From NCBI RefSeq assembly GCF_051020985.1, contig NC_134999.1:29359160-29423159 (forward strand): a stretch of DNA of 64,000 nt. The letters run 5' to 3'. Positions 32,430 to 43,863 of the stretch are shown here, piece by piece. How positions within the stretch are numbered: position 1 is the stretch's first letter; each line of letters opens with the position of its first letter. The notes beneath the pieces are model-generated. The model made no database searches, was not told where the DNA came from, and was given only the letters and a program-made list of their open reading frames with translations. This DNA is from Nomia melanderi (Eukaryota; Arthropoda; Insecta; Hymenoptera; Halictidae). The position numbers were made by a program, and so were the translations under genes.

Positions 32430-33571
32430 TTTATTTGGAGACAAATTCGCCTGAAGAAGGTATTTTTTGTATAGTCGATCTGAATGAGCCAAAGTAAGTT
32501 TATCACAAATCAATTAGAAGTTCAGTAGTTTCGAAATGTACCTTTACTTTCTTTTTAATGATATTTCAATATATCTTTCCATATGTTAATAACATTTAAT
32601 ATGCCTTTTCATTTCAACCTTCTTTTTTATGCTAATCCTTTTAGTACTCGTGGTATAAGTGAAATGTAAATCTACACATTAAACACATTGTTAGAAGAAA
32701 TACTAAACTGCTCATATAAAGCGAAACACATTGATACCTCAAAGTACAAACATCTTCAAATGTTTAGTTTACATATATCTACTTACACACATAATTGATT
32801 CATTCACATAGACCCCGGAACTTGTGGCGAATCGGAGATTTCTCATTTTTCAGCTTTTTGTTTACAAAGCGAAGATTTTTAAATTTAAAAAAATTTCTTA
32901 CTGATATTAAACCTAAATGTGCATTAATAACAAATTTATGAAAAAATTGTCATTCTAGGTTTTAATTATAATTTTTCCGCAGTTAAATCTGAACTGATCC
33001 CATTCGCTTCAATCTAGCTCTAATCAATCATCCAATAAATCAATGTTACATATAGTCAATATTCAAATTATTGTCATTCCATAATTCACATAAAGAAAAT
33101 CGTCAATACCACATCGTTCCTAATACAACCCAATAACTCAGTCCACCATCGTCATTACCGCAAAGGTAAATTACTCATCGTTCGAATCCAACGAGATAAA
33201 TTCATCAAAGAAGGACACCACGTTTTCCAGACTAACCAGACTTCACCGTTTCCAAATGTACGCTTACCCTCTTTTAACAACACTTCAATATATCTTGTCT
33301 TATATAAAAAACATTCAATATATCAGAAAACATCCTAAATCAATCATTTACAGCAAACAAGTGCAAACATCTTCAAACGCAAAATATCATTCAACTAATA
33401 AATATTGAATTCATTGAAACATATCACTACCAAATCGTTCCCAATACGACAACCCAATAAGTCGATGCACCATCGTCATTAGCGCAAAGGTAAATTACCC
33501 ATCGTTCGAATCCAACAAGATAAATTCGTCAAAGAAGGACACCGCGTTTCTCGGGCTGACCAGACCTCACC
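32430..33571. repeat. degenerate triplicated segment
   Basis: The best pair is about 33080-33246 and 33405-33571 (offset 324 bp), sharing CACCATCGTCATTA.CGCAAA, ATCGTTCGAATCCAAC and TCAAAGAAGGACACC. An older, looser first unit covers about 32430-32790: GAGACAAATTCGCC.GAAGAAGG, TTTC.AAATGTAC, TTTCAATATATCTT and the final ACAAACATCTTCAAA all have counterparts in the second unit. Confidence 0.75.
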
Positions 33572-34300
33572 GGCGTTGACAGACACGTGGACGTGCGCTG
33601 TCAACAAGCCAACCGCATCCTCGCCACGCATTTTAACTGTCCGACCGCGCGCCGGCAGGATATATACGACTCGCTGTCACAATCTTTCGCCAGATTCGGG
33701 AACACTCTGGGGACTCCTGAGGGTCGAGGAATCCCGGCCCTCCCTGCGAACGTTTAAATCGATCCTCCCCCAGAGAAAAGAACAGGAGGGGCAGGCAGCG
33801 GAGGGGGGGATCGGGGCTCGGGGCCACTCGAATCTCGTTACCGTGCCCAGCGGGACTCCGATTACCATTTCTTGGACAAATCGTCGCCTTCGTGCCGCGG
33901 TATCGCGAGATCCTTCCTGAGAAACCGCTTTCGGGTGATTATAGATGCTGCCCGGTTCAGGGGAAATTCTTCCTCGCGGATTTCTAGGAGAACCACCGTC
34001 CGCCGTTTTTACTGGCTTCATTTATTTATGGATCTTAGGGAGCTTGTTGTCTCTCTTAGGCCAGCCTGGGTACTCATTAGCATCTGTTTATGAGCTGGAA
34101 ACGGTGTTCCAACAATGAGTGAGACATTAATCGATGCGCCGATTCCGTTGGAGTGGCTCGCTTTGATCGAGACTCGTGATCTCGATTGTGGTGGAAGCGA
34201 TCGAGTCGGAATTTTAGAGTTGTTCTTGCTCGCGATGATTTTAGTGGGAAATTTTTAGTTTTCTGGCAACGTTTTTGTTTAAGAAATTGAAATGAATAAT
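33572..34300. other. CpG island without a gene
   Basis: Starts within the last copy of the triplicated segment. Frames of 114 codons are open on both strands over the same bases (33576-33920 plus, 33677-34021 minus), which indicates base composition. No domain recognised. Confidence 0.5.
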
Positions 34301-34610
34301 GAAAATTTGGGTAAATAGGCTTGATGGAGTATGTTTAATACGTTCCGTGCCACTGGGAACGGTTATATTTTGCTTATAAACTGTATTGACTTTTTAAATA
34401 AAATATTGAATTATATTTTTATAGTTTTCGGTGAGTTTTATATATTTCGATATATTTCCTTTGTGTTTCTGCTGGTTTTTAACGTGTACCTTGTGCTCGC
34501 GTGTCTTTTAAAAAATATATAATTAAAAATATTAGAATGTATCAACAAATTACCAATTGCAATAAAAAAAGATAGTTTATCTTTCTTATTACTCCATCAC
34601 ATAAAAATCA
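34301..34610. other. AT-rich non-coding spacer
   Basis: A 63-codon plus frame (34331-34522) is hydrophobic and AT-driven. Nothing else recognised. Confidence 0.5.
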
Positions 34611-35056
34611 TTAACCCTTTACTACATTCCCTTATTTACCTCGTCATTGCAACATTTAACCAGTTAACTGCATTCGACGAGTATAAACGTCATCTTAAAA
34701 TCAAAACGATACTAATTCTTTCAAGAATAAATTATTTATTTTCTCAGATAAACATGTCATTCTTCGTCGTTTCGCTTTAGCTTTTCGTTAGAATATATTA
34801 TAGGTCCATTTGGCCTGCGTTAGACGAGTGTACACTTCATTATTTCATTTCGAGCATTATGAGAGATTTTTGAAATTAAATTGCACAGTTAACAGGTTAA
34901 ACAGACTAGCAGCCACATATTGCTTTTAAATCATAAAAATTCTTACGACAGAGGATTAAACACGAACCTGCTAACGCAAAACTTGTAACGCCAGGAAGGT
35001 ACCATTTCAGTTGTATATCTTCATCTCGCAGGAGCCGTTCGAATGTAAAGGGTTAA
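34611..35056. mobile_element. family P TTAA element carrying an I insertion
   Basis: Left TTAACCCTTTACTACATTC pairs with right CGAATGTAAAGGGTTAA (a 3-bp gap in the pairing). An I element interrupts it at 34656-34900. The remaining host is about 205 bp. The CCC start fits piggyBac. Confidence 0.75.
34656..34900. mobile_element. family I TTAA MITE (copy 1)
   Basis: Left TTAACCAGTTAACTGCATT pairs with right GCACAGTTAACAGGTTAA. GACGAGTATAAACGTCATCT, TACTAATTCTTTCAA and TCTCAGATAAACAT are shared with 48895-49078. It is 245 bp, with TTAA on both sides inside P. Confidence 0.85.
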
Positions 35057-35107
35057 TTCCCTTGATCGGTGAGAACCTGGTGGACCCGTGTGTATCAGAT
35101 GGTTACG

Positions 35108-35890
35108 TTAACCTTTTAGTTACTATACGCCACTATAGCAACTCAATTCTTTCTCCATGATCAATAGCCGTGCACATTATAGTCTAATCCATACTTGGCC
35201 AGACTTTATCTCGACAAGAGCCGCAAATCCTAAACTCAGAATTTCGAGTGCCGAAATTAGACAAACGTTTTAATCATGTAATATTTAAGTTCCACGGTCT
35301 TTATTTTCATTTACAATTTATTTTTACAAAAATACATTTACATACATTAAAGATATTTAGAGAAAATTTTTAACTGACCTACTAAATTATAAATGTTTAG
35401 ATTGTAAACATTGTTTAATGGCTTAATTCCGTGTGATAAATTTGAAAATAGGGATACACACATAAACCTACATCATATGGTTTATAAAAATAATAAGTTA
35501 TTTACAAAAATGTTGTTGACCGACTATAGTCACTGGCAGAACACCGTGAGCGTGCAAGTCATTCTGCTATACTATACACATTAATCTCCCTTATAAAATG
35601 AGTAACTAACTTTGCAAATATCTGTAGCATTAAGTACAGTTCTCATGTGTATAGTGACCAATGTTTGAGCCTTAGATCTCTGTAAAGAACCCTATATTTT
35701 GTTATCCCTTTCTTTGTATATACAGGTTTATTGTACCATTTCTGTAAATATTATTTATCGTCACAATAAACATACTGTTACAAAAAGAAAACCGTGAGCG
35801 TGTAATAATGACTGACTATAGTCACCGGTGGGACACAGTGAGCGTGCAATGACGAGCGACTATAGTCACTGCTAGTATCGAAAGGGTTAA
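35108..35890. mobile_element. family J long TTAA element
   Basis: Left TTAACCTTTTAGTTACTATA and right CTAGTATCGAAAGGGTTAA. At 783 bp it is the longest uninterrupted element here. The right part carries the motif CGACTATAGTCAC near 35521, 35813 and 35861, the first two followed by ..GTGAGCGTGCAA. The left end has CGCCACTATAGCAACT. No open frame of note. It ends within about 15 bp of a CpG island. Confidence 0.7.
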
Positions 35891-36560
35891 CGAACAACGA
35901 ACAGCCGGTTTCATTGTCAGTCGAAATCTCCGGAGGACCATCGATAAAGAGTAGTCAGCGAGCGAATCGGCGCGTATGCGCGCGCGCGCGCGTGAGCGCA
36001 CGGTCGAAGGTAGAAATGGTAGGTAGGATGTAGGTCGTATATCAATCGGTTTATCTACTTGTCGACGCGTGTGGCCGACGGCGCGTTATGTCGCGGTCGA
36101 CGAGGAGAACCGGCGGGAACGACAGAGACCAGGCCAATCTCGGCGTCCTTTTCTTCCCTGTTGTGTTCGCCAGGCCTTCTTATTTTCTTTTCTTAACTAG
36201 CGGGGACACCGAGAAAAGCAAGTTTCAGGCCGCGGACGAAGGGAAGGAGGAAGAAAGCGAAACCCATGTATTCTAATGTTCCTCTGTTGTCCCTCCTTTT
36301 TATCGAATCGGGTCCTCACCTTCGATCCGAGCGCTCGGGGTGCGCGCTGCGGAACGGGGATGAATCCAACGGCGTGCCCTGCTTCGTATCCTTTCGCGCT
36401 CGAAGGAATTCCTCGGTGAACGGTCATTGATACGAAAGTTATTGAACCGAGTGTGGGAACGTGGAGATAGAAAGTTAATTTGTGGAACTTCCGTAGAACT
36501 GACGGTAGTACTACTGGGTGGTTGAATTGAACTTTGTTCAACTTTTTCATTGGGACTGTG
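35891..36560. other. CpG island without a gene
   Basis: CpG-rich. Frames overlap on both strands (117 codons on minus, 36197-36550) without a domain. Confidence 0.5.
35969..36001. repeat. alternating CG tract
   Basis: GGCGCGTATGCGCGCGCGCG continues to GTGAGCGCAC, almost entirely alternating purine-pyrimidine. Such tracts can adopt Z-DNA. Probably a decayed CG/CA microsatellite. Confidence 0.8.
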
Positions 36561-38279
36561 GGAAGTGGATTTGTTGAGATTTGAAATGATTTGGGTTTTA
36601 AGTTGAGTGCTGTCTCATTGAAATGGATATATATCGAAGTCTTAATAAATTCACTTTTGTGCGTTATTTAATTATTTAATGATTACTTAAAGGAGATTGT
36701 ATGGTGTTTGAATCTTTTTTATGATTGTGGAAGAAGAAAACAGCAATGAGGTAGTTCTAGTGTTAAATTATTAAGAATATTATTCATATGTATGTTTTCC
36801 TTTATAATGTTACCATTCTTTATTACATTACTTCTATTATCTACTTTTATAGTGTGTACTTAGTTGAAATTTGGTATTTTTGAAAATTATTATTGTATTA
36901 TACAGTAAAACGAATGAAATTATTAACTATGTATAATCTCTTGTATCTGCACTTCAAGACAAAATAAATTGAAACACATTGTCTTATTTGAACCCGTATA
37001 AATAATATATAAATAATGAATAATGTTTAATATGTTAATATAGATTTGTTGGCTACATATATGTTAAATGCTGTCCCTTTGTAAAGGCAATAAATATTAT
37101 TTCACAAAAATAAAACAATAGTAATTAATATATTATCAATTAATTGACTACGTATATTACCTTGAAATATGATATCTTTCAAAGTAATCAAGTAACTGAT
37201 TTAGGAACTTCTGAACAATTTAAAAAATATTTATGCTTCTTGTTTCCCCAAGTCACAAGTAGTTAATAATTATAAGGTAATTATTACTTGATCACTTCTC
37301 GAATTACTCTTTCTATTTGTTATTGATATTTGTTTGTTCCCAACGCAAGGCAGACCGTAGATACCTTTGTCACTTTCTCGAGATCGTTCCCAGTTTTCAC
37401 GAAATCTGCTTTATTTCCATGTTTTATAGCTTCTCTCGAAGCCATAAAACTATTCGCGGCTCTTAACCGCGACGATAACTCACCGACAATCGCGTTTCTC
37501 AATTAGGTATCGCTGGATGGCCGCTGGTTAACGTAATTCTGAATAAATCAGGCCCACTCTGTTTCGAGAACTTCTTCCTACGGTCCACTGGACACTTCTA
37601 AACTCGTGTACGTATTTATTTATCGTTGTTTCTATTGTCGTGGGACAGTTGTCGAGATTACGGTACAACCACTTTGCACGTACGCAGTGAGCTCAAACGT
37701 CTTCTACAACACGTTCACTTCACAAAAATACGTCACACAGTAGTCGTTAATACTGAATTACTGCGCTGCATGCAAATAAATGTTATTACTTAATAAACAC
37801 AGATGTAGAGGTAGAAGTGGTAATCGAATATTTATTTCTTGCTATCTAGTGATACTAACTACAATTAAAAAAGATTTAATTCTTGTGTATACGATATATA
37901 TTAATACTACAGATTAAAACTAATGTAAAACTGTTTCTTGACATTTTCATTAATTATAAATTATAAATACACAAAAATTCGCCGTATAATTGTAACATAA
38001 CATAACATTTATACAATTATTCGGATGTACCAACTGTTACTTTATATATCAATAAAAAATGTTAATATCAGTAAAATACCAATTACATTTCCCTACAAAA
38101 GAAATATCAAATTTTGATAAAAATATACTATCTATCTCAAAACACACCCTTTAACGCAATACCAACGATCCGATCATTAAACAAATCAAATCAAATCTCC
38201 AATCACAAGACAATCCTACAACACACTTCTCATACACAACTTTTTATCCAATCTCCGTACCTCCAGAAATATCTTACGG
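36561..38279. other. AT-rich spacer with a small GC patch
   Basis: GGTAGTTCTAGTGTTAA at 36749-36765 is a solo right end of the F/B type. The patch at 37320-37740 is moderately GC-rich; its short frames have no domain. No other feature recognised. Confidence 0.45.
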
Positions 38280-39160
38280 TTATTAAGATCACAATAAAAC
38301 CATCTGTCGGTTGCGCCGCGCCATCATCCACGCCACTATGATTTCGTATCTCTCCATTTCCATTTCCCGGACAGCTATATATTATTTCTAAAATACTGTC
38401 GTATAAGTGAGCCGAGCAAGTATGTAATAGCAGCGATTACCTCACACGGTACACCGTCGAACGATCAGCTCGGAGGATCAGAGCCGTAGGTACCGAAAAC
38501 GTGCGGGCAACTCTTCGCGTAGCTTCGATCAATCGGGGTAGAATCGAACGGGGCCAGATTGTCGTTCATAAAGAATCATTTCCCGTTTTTTTGTCGGCCA
38601 TTCATGTAGACCGATCGGGAGGAGCCAGGTGTATATTTCATTCGCTTTGTCCTGGCACTATCTCCGGCCGCGTAAGAATTGTCGTCGTTCCGAGCGGAGA
38701 ACGCCTCGGCTGCTGAGAGACGAGGACATTAGGTATAAGAGCGCACAGCAGCGTCAGCGATCCATAATTTACCGCTCGTGGTGCTCTCTCGCGTGGCCGT
38801 TTGCCCCTAATTTATGTGTTTTTAAAGATGCGGCCTCCGCGGCTCCTACAGGATTCAATTTTCGAGGGATTCCCTCCTCCCGTCTTTCTTCCGACACGAT
38901 AGCCTCATCGGCTAGCCCATTTACGGCACTCTTAGGGTTATTTCTATCGTAAATGCGCGGATTCGTGTAAGTGCTGCATCGGCCACATTTCCATGCTCGT
39001 GGCCGCGAACAGGAATACATTTCGCTCGTACGATGCACTCCGGTTCCAACTATTCCCTAGGCTGGCGTGACGCGGACGCTATCCTCTGTTCAAACGTCTT
39101 GAAACCGGAAGCACTTTGACAGGGGTGGGGCTGTATGGCTTCGCCATTTGTTCTGGAAAT
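38280..39160. other. CpG island without a gene
   Basis: GC- and CpG-rich. The 107-codon plus frame (38629-38952) and an 89-codon minus frame overlap each other. No domain, start context or splice pattern convinced me. Confidence 0.5.
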
Positions 39161-40930
39161 GCGGTTGTTCTTGGGATTGTTTGGAGAATTTTAAAGTAGA
39201 ATATTACACTGGATTCTGTTTTTATACGATTTTGATGCAACACGAATTATTTGTTGCTTTTCACCTAATTTGTTTGATTTGAGACGAATTAGAAAAGAAA
39301 TTTGTTTTCTTTGTATACGATTTCATTGATTTAACATAATCGTCCACATTCTAACGTGCATTTTCCTATGGTTCACTGTATTATTTTGTTGACTTTTTAG
39401 GTCTAGAGTCAGTCTCTATTTTTCTATAAGTATAATATGTTCTCCTTGTACGAATTTTGTATATATATATATGTATCGTGTAAAAATAGTATTGAATGCA
39501 TACATGAAATACTTCAAAAATATTATAAAAATGAAATCAAATCGCTTATTGGTTTGTTTTTTTTATCAAGATATAAAGGTGACCTTAAGTTTTTCAGACT
39601 CGGAGACAGCATTAAATTACTGATATTTAATATCTCGATGTTTTGGGTCTCCTTATAATTAAATATATTGTTTTTTAATGTATAAATTATTCCAGTCAGT
39701 GTCAGCAAACCTTTATTTTATCGATCCGCCATCAAGTACGAACGATCAAAATTTTAGCATGACCACCTACATTGATAATATATTCGCAATATGTTAACTC
39801 AGTCAAGAAAACAATTGTAAAATAAATATAACCTGAAAAATTGTTTTCATTGATTATTAATGCATGGGTGGTGAAGCTATTACCTGTATACATCGATAAA
39901 TCTGCAGCCACCTTGAATTTGAATAAATTATTGCGTGCGCATTTGCATAGCAAGGCAGACCGCAGATCTATCCTTCCTTGAAGAACACCTGGTGCATATA
40001 CATTGATGCACATTGCATGCAAATATCTTGCGGGAACACCAAGACAATGCAAGTCCACGCCCGGAATTTGCCGATGGCAACTTTTTATCAGACGAAAACA
40101 GCGATCGGCGCTTTTCAAAGACGCTAATTTTGACGTAAATGCGCTAATTTATTTCAAGCATCATAAATTATTTGTATACGATACTTTCATTAAGAACGAC
40201 TGTTTTATTAAACATTTTGTCAAGTTTTATTAACGATTTTCCTGTTAATCCGTGTTCATAAATTGGGTATATTGTTACATAACAAGTGTGCAAGAAGATG
40301 TAACCATAACAATATTGTACACATTATTAATACATATTACGTCCTTATGTTCTTATACTAATATTTATTATGTTTCAATTTGCGTGAAATATATTATTTC
40401 TGTATTATACTTGTAATTTACTTTTATACAAATCATACGATATTAATGTGTAAGTGAAACAGTAAATAACTAATATAAATATTAACAATAATATAAACAG
40501 TATCAATGGAATTTTTTAAATAAATGAGGATATAATTCTATCTATCAAAGAAACTCTTTTTTATTCAAAAATCATCGAATTAAACATAAAAATTAAAAAA
40601 GATGCAACAACGTGTATTTATCATAAACAGATAATTTTCTATATTTATACTAACTTCACCAAACCAAAGCAAACACAAAAGTTTCATTTTTACTAAACTC
40701 GTCCCTGACGTCCCTACACACGTCAGTTTCCAAAAAAATCCACAAACAATAGTCTACTGTCTTAAAATTCCATCCTCACTCATCTCAAAACCAGAAACCT
40801 CATCCCACACCAAAACGTCGACACAACCCGCAGAAAAGGTTCCACCAAAACACAGAACACGACCCACGAAACAATGAATAAGCAGTCGAGAGGCAGGCTA
40901 TCAGAAAGGAAACAAAATACCCGAAACGGA
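39161..40930. other. AT-rich non-coding spacer
   Basis: AT-rich, apart from a slightly GC-richer stretch at 39880-40130 that carries a 128-codon minus frame (39732-40118). That frame has no recognised domain and an AT-driven composition at both ends. A short TA run lies at about 39460-39473. Confidence 0.45.
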
Positions 40931-41640
40931 AGAACAGCCTATAAAGTGACATGCAGCAATTAAGTCCAAGAAAAATCTTTTCCTGGGCAATTTTCGGGGT
41001 CGTCAATTCTTCGGGTAATCCTAAAAAATTTCTATTCGAAATCCGGCTTAATGATCCCCCTCGTTTCGCCGGACGATTAATCCCCGCGAAATTTCAGCGG
41101 AAACACCCGAAGATTTCACGGTCGTCCGGCGAGCCTCACTGTTCCCCTACCGGGCGTGACGGGGCCCCTCCATTTTGTAAGCGGCCCGGTCAACGGGGAA
41201 TAGACCCGTTACATCACAACGGAGGCAGGGATTTTGATCGCCATAAATACCGGAATCGTCCGAAAAAGTCTCTATATATCCACGCTGGTAATTATCTCTG
41301 GCGGTATTCTCTTTCTCGCGGTCCCCCCGGCCGCGTCCATTAAAAGTTCGTTTTCCTAGGCAACACACGAGGGCGGAATGGTCACGGGTGCCCCTTAATT
41401 AAGGGGACCCGTGTTACTGGAATTTCCTCCGAAACAGTCCAACTTAAGCGGTATTTAATAACGTAACAATTATATGGTAGGCACTAGACTTTCGAAACCC
41501 GCGTGGCCTCATCGAGATCTCATCGGTCCTATCTTCACCCTTCTGCTTTCTTCCCCGCCCTCCCTGCTGCTTGGCGCGCCCGCCATTCTGCTGACTACCG
41601 TCCCTTCCATCGATTGATTGTTGCTCAGGCTGGAAATGGA
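40931..41640. other. CpG island without a gene
   Basis: GC-rich. A 130-codon plus frame (40951-41343) has no recognised domain, and opposite-strand frames are open too. Contains the palindrome at 41383. Confidence 0.5.
41383..41413. other. 31-bp near-perfect palindrome
   Basis: CACGGGTG followed by CCCCTTAATTAAGGGG and ACCCGTG: the arms pair over 15 bases each, with one unpaired G. It could extrude as a cruciform or form a hairpin in RNA. It is not followed by a T-run, and no flanking repeat was recognised. Confidence 0.85.
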
Positions 41641-42414
41641 TTTGGTGAAATTTTTATTGAATAATGAATGTATGGTTTGAATGATAATATATTATTCGAA
41701 TTAATCCATTTGAATCTTTAGGATTTATATACGTTCAATTTTCCTAGTCACTAGTATCTTTTTCATAGTTTCTTATGATGCAAATGGGTTAATTGAAAGT
41801 TAGTTAATAATGTGAAGATGTATTGATTTGTCGTATGAAATGGTATGGGAAAAGAGAAATAAATAGATTTTTATCTTTTGTTATCTGTATATTTATCATG
41901 TTTTATTGAAATGATGAAAGTATAGTTTGCATGGAAAAAAGGGAATGAATAGATTTTTATCTTTTATTATCTATACACTATAGGCACATAATACCATCAG
42001 TTTATATAATTTATGTTAACATGTTCGTTTCTTTCACAGATTCCTGTCTTGAACAATAAAATATAAACAAAATAACAGTAATATACGAATGTATATTGTA
42101 AATAAACATATTACAAAATAAGAAGTTGAAACGATGTTAATCTTCAAACGTTCTTGAAAAATGTGGCAAGATTTTTTGCTGAACTTAACATGATATGTAA
42201 AACAACAACAGTACAGAATAATGCATACCTGAAATATAAAACATACCTTAACAAAAGAATAAAACAAGATTGATAGATTATATAATTTTCAATCCATGTT
42301 TAATTTCCAAATTATCCATATTCACTATTTGAAACATCTGTACATCGTGCATCGATTGGCCCATGTCATGCTCTTCATCGCCGTCATTCAAACAATTCTC
42401 ACAAGGAAAAAGAA
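41641..42414. other. AT-rich spacer with a small direct repeat
   Basis: GAATGAATAGATTTTTATCTTTT and AATAAATAGATTTTTATCTTTT-like segments (about 41858-41885 and 41943-41972), each flanked by TTATCT, form a local repeat of about 85-bp period. No gene recognised. Confidence 0.45.
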
Positions 42415-42530
42415 TTGGGTCGCAAGGCCGAATTTCGAAAATCGCAGAGTCCCTGTGAACGCGTATATAATTGCTCGTCGATCGGCCCCCGGTCCCAATC
42501 CACTGACCATAAACGCGCAGCCCTGAAAGA
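42415..42530. repeat. dispersed GC-rich, TATA-containing segment, copy 1
   Basis: Aligns to 44262-44370 in the same orientation. Both have AATTTCG.AAAT, TCCCTG.GAACGCGTATAT, ATAATTG, GATCGG.CCC, AGTCCAC-like sequence and TAAACGCG. GCGTATATAATTG is TATA-like. No TTAA ends. Function unknown. Confidence 0.75.
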
Positions 42531-42942
42531 CCGGCATATAACAAGGATGATGTCCGTAGATCGATTCGGGATACCCACTAAAAAGTATCCAATGTAGCTT
42601 CCATCCAGCACAAAGCGATACATTGTGCGTAGTCGGTTAGCTGCGGCTTCCCTCTTTTATCTCTTCGTGTCGTTTTTGACTTTATGTCTTCTCGAAGGAT
42701 GTAATTATACGATCCCGGCGAGCGTTCGGTGTGTGATTAACCCGTTGCTGCTCGATCCGGAACGAAGTGGGAATTTCTATAAACGACGACTGGGTAATAC
42801 CGTTTCAATAGTTTTTATTTTAATCTTCCGCCTGTAAAAGGTTATTCATTGCTGTCTTCGGATTGATTAAAATTTCATACGAGTCACTAAACTCTGAGAA
42901 AGGAAATAGGCATCTTATCCTGTGATTTCTGTTTTCATACCG
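42531..42942. other. non-coding segment
   Basis: Moderately GC-rich to about 42760, then AT-rich. A 70-codon plus frame (42625-42837) is hydrophobic at its start but has no further support. Confidence 0.4.
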
Positions 42943-43169
42943 TTAACGCTAAAACCACCGACCAGCTAAATTGACTTTTTGAAATTCCTCTATAGAAACT
43001 CTAAGGGTGCACCTATTGAGACTTTAATTGATTTAAAATTCAGTTTGCGTATTGGTTAATTAATTTCTTTAATAGTTTCTCAGAAAGACATCTGTTATCT
43101 TTTTAATCATTGCAAAAAGAAGACATGAGGAATGGGACATTTTGATCTGTCTGGTAGTTTTAGTGTTAG
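42943..43169. mobile_element. family B MITE (copy 4)
   Basis: Left TTAACGCTAAAACCACCGAC pairs with right GGTAGTTTTAGTGTTAG (last TTAA mutated to TTAG). AAATTGACTTTTTGAAATT and ATTGCAAAAAGAAGACATGA match copy 1 at 23335. 227 bp. Confidence 0.85.
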
Positions 43170-43478
43170 AGGACGATTTTTCTGTATTTATTTAGTTTAA
43201 CAATGTTATAACAAAGTGAAAATGTTATTGTACTTTGATATTACTTAGTTATGAATGAGTCTTACTTTGATCATAGCTTTTAAGAATTGATTAATGCGGT
43301 GCCATTATTTCCTTCTGCCATAGTTTTAAAAATTTCTTATCTTTCTTACTTGCTTGTTATAAGAATTTTGCTTTTCTTTACAATAACAATATTATCATTC
43401 GATGCTGAAGTCTAAAATTTGATATAATCACTAAAGATTCGTTAACCCCATAAAAATATATATTCTCGCATTCCATGC
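43170..43478. other. AT-rich non-coding spacer
   Basis: No gene recognised. TTAACCCCATAAAAATA at about 43442 is another possible solo TTAACCC end. Confidence 0.45.
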
Positions 43479-43622
43479 TTAACCCCTTCTAGTCGAATGC
43501 CGCCATAATTTCAATTTCGAGCTTCGATATCTAAAATCAAAAACTAAAATAATTCCACCATGATTCCTTTCTTTCAGTATTTGAGACTCCAATACATAAT
43601 TCAGTTTTCTATGAAATGTTAA
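43479..43622. mobile_element. family G TTAA element, left part (copy 1)
   Basis: Left TTAACCCCTTCTAGTCGAAT, then GCCGCCATAAT, GAGCTTCGATATCTAAAATC, TTCTTTCAGTATTTGAGACT and CATAATTCAGTTT, in the same order as 60733-60927. It stops at the TTAA of an H element. The right end was not found on the far side. Confidence 0.7.
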
Positions 43623-43863
43623 CGCTTTTCACTTGTGTGCCATTCTAGAGATGACAATACTTTGTTATAGAACATTGGAAATTGTTTTGAAAAGTGCCAC
43701 ACATTAAAAGGTTACAAAAATTAAATCTCATTATAATAATAATAAATAATATGAATATAAAACGTTGAATTCTATCGTTGCAAATTACTTCAATTCATTT
43801 CCCTAACAGTAAGTGCAAGTTTACTCCCAACAACATTGAAAATAAATCGAATGCAAACGGAGA
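43619..43863. mobile_element. family H MITE (copy 3)
   Basis: Left TTAACGCTTTTCACTTGTGT; GAGATGACAATACTTTGTTA, AAAACGTTGAATTCTATCG and AAATAAATCGAATGCAAACG match H copies at 9553 and 51916. The right TTAA has decayed. About 245 bp. A CpG-rich island follows. Confidence 0.82.

Noticed and set aside
33176..33200. GTTCGAATCC, similar to a tRNA B box
   Set aside because: No A box, acceptor stem or anticodon arm at the right spacing; the sequence is part of a local duplication.
37345..39967. Shared GCAAGGCAGACCG(T/C)AGAT at 37345 and 39950
   Set aside because: An 18-mer with one mismatch is expected a few times by chance in 64 kb, and the flanks do not align.
41612..41635. TTGATTGTTGCTCAG resembling part of miR-315
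   Set aside because: The 5' end of the mature sequence and the 3' bases do not match, and no complementary arm that could form a hairpin was seen downstream.
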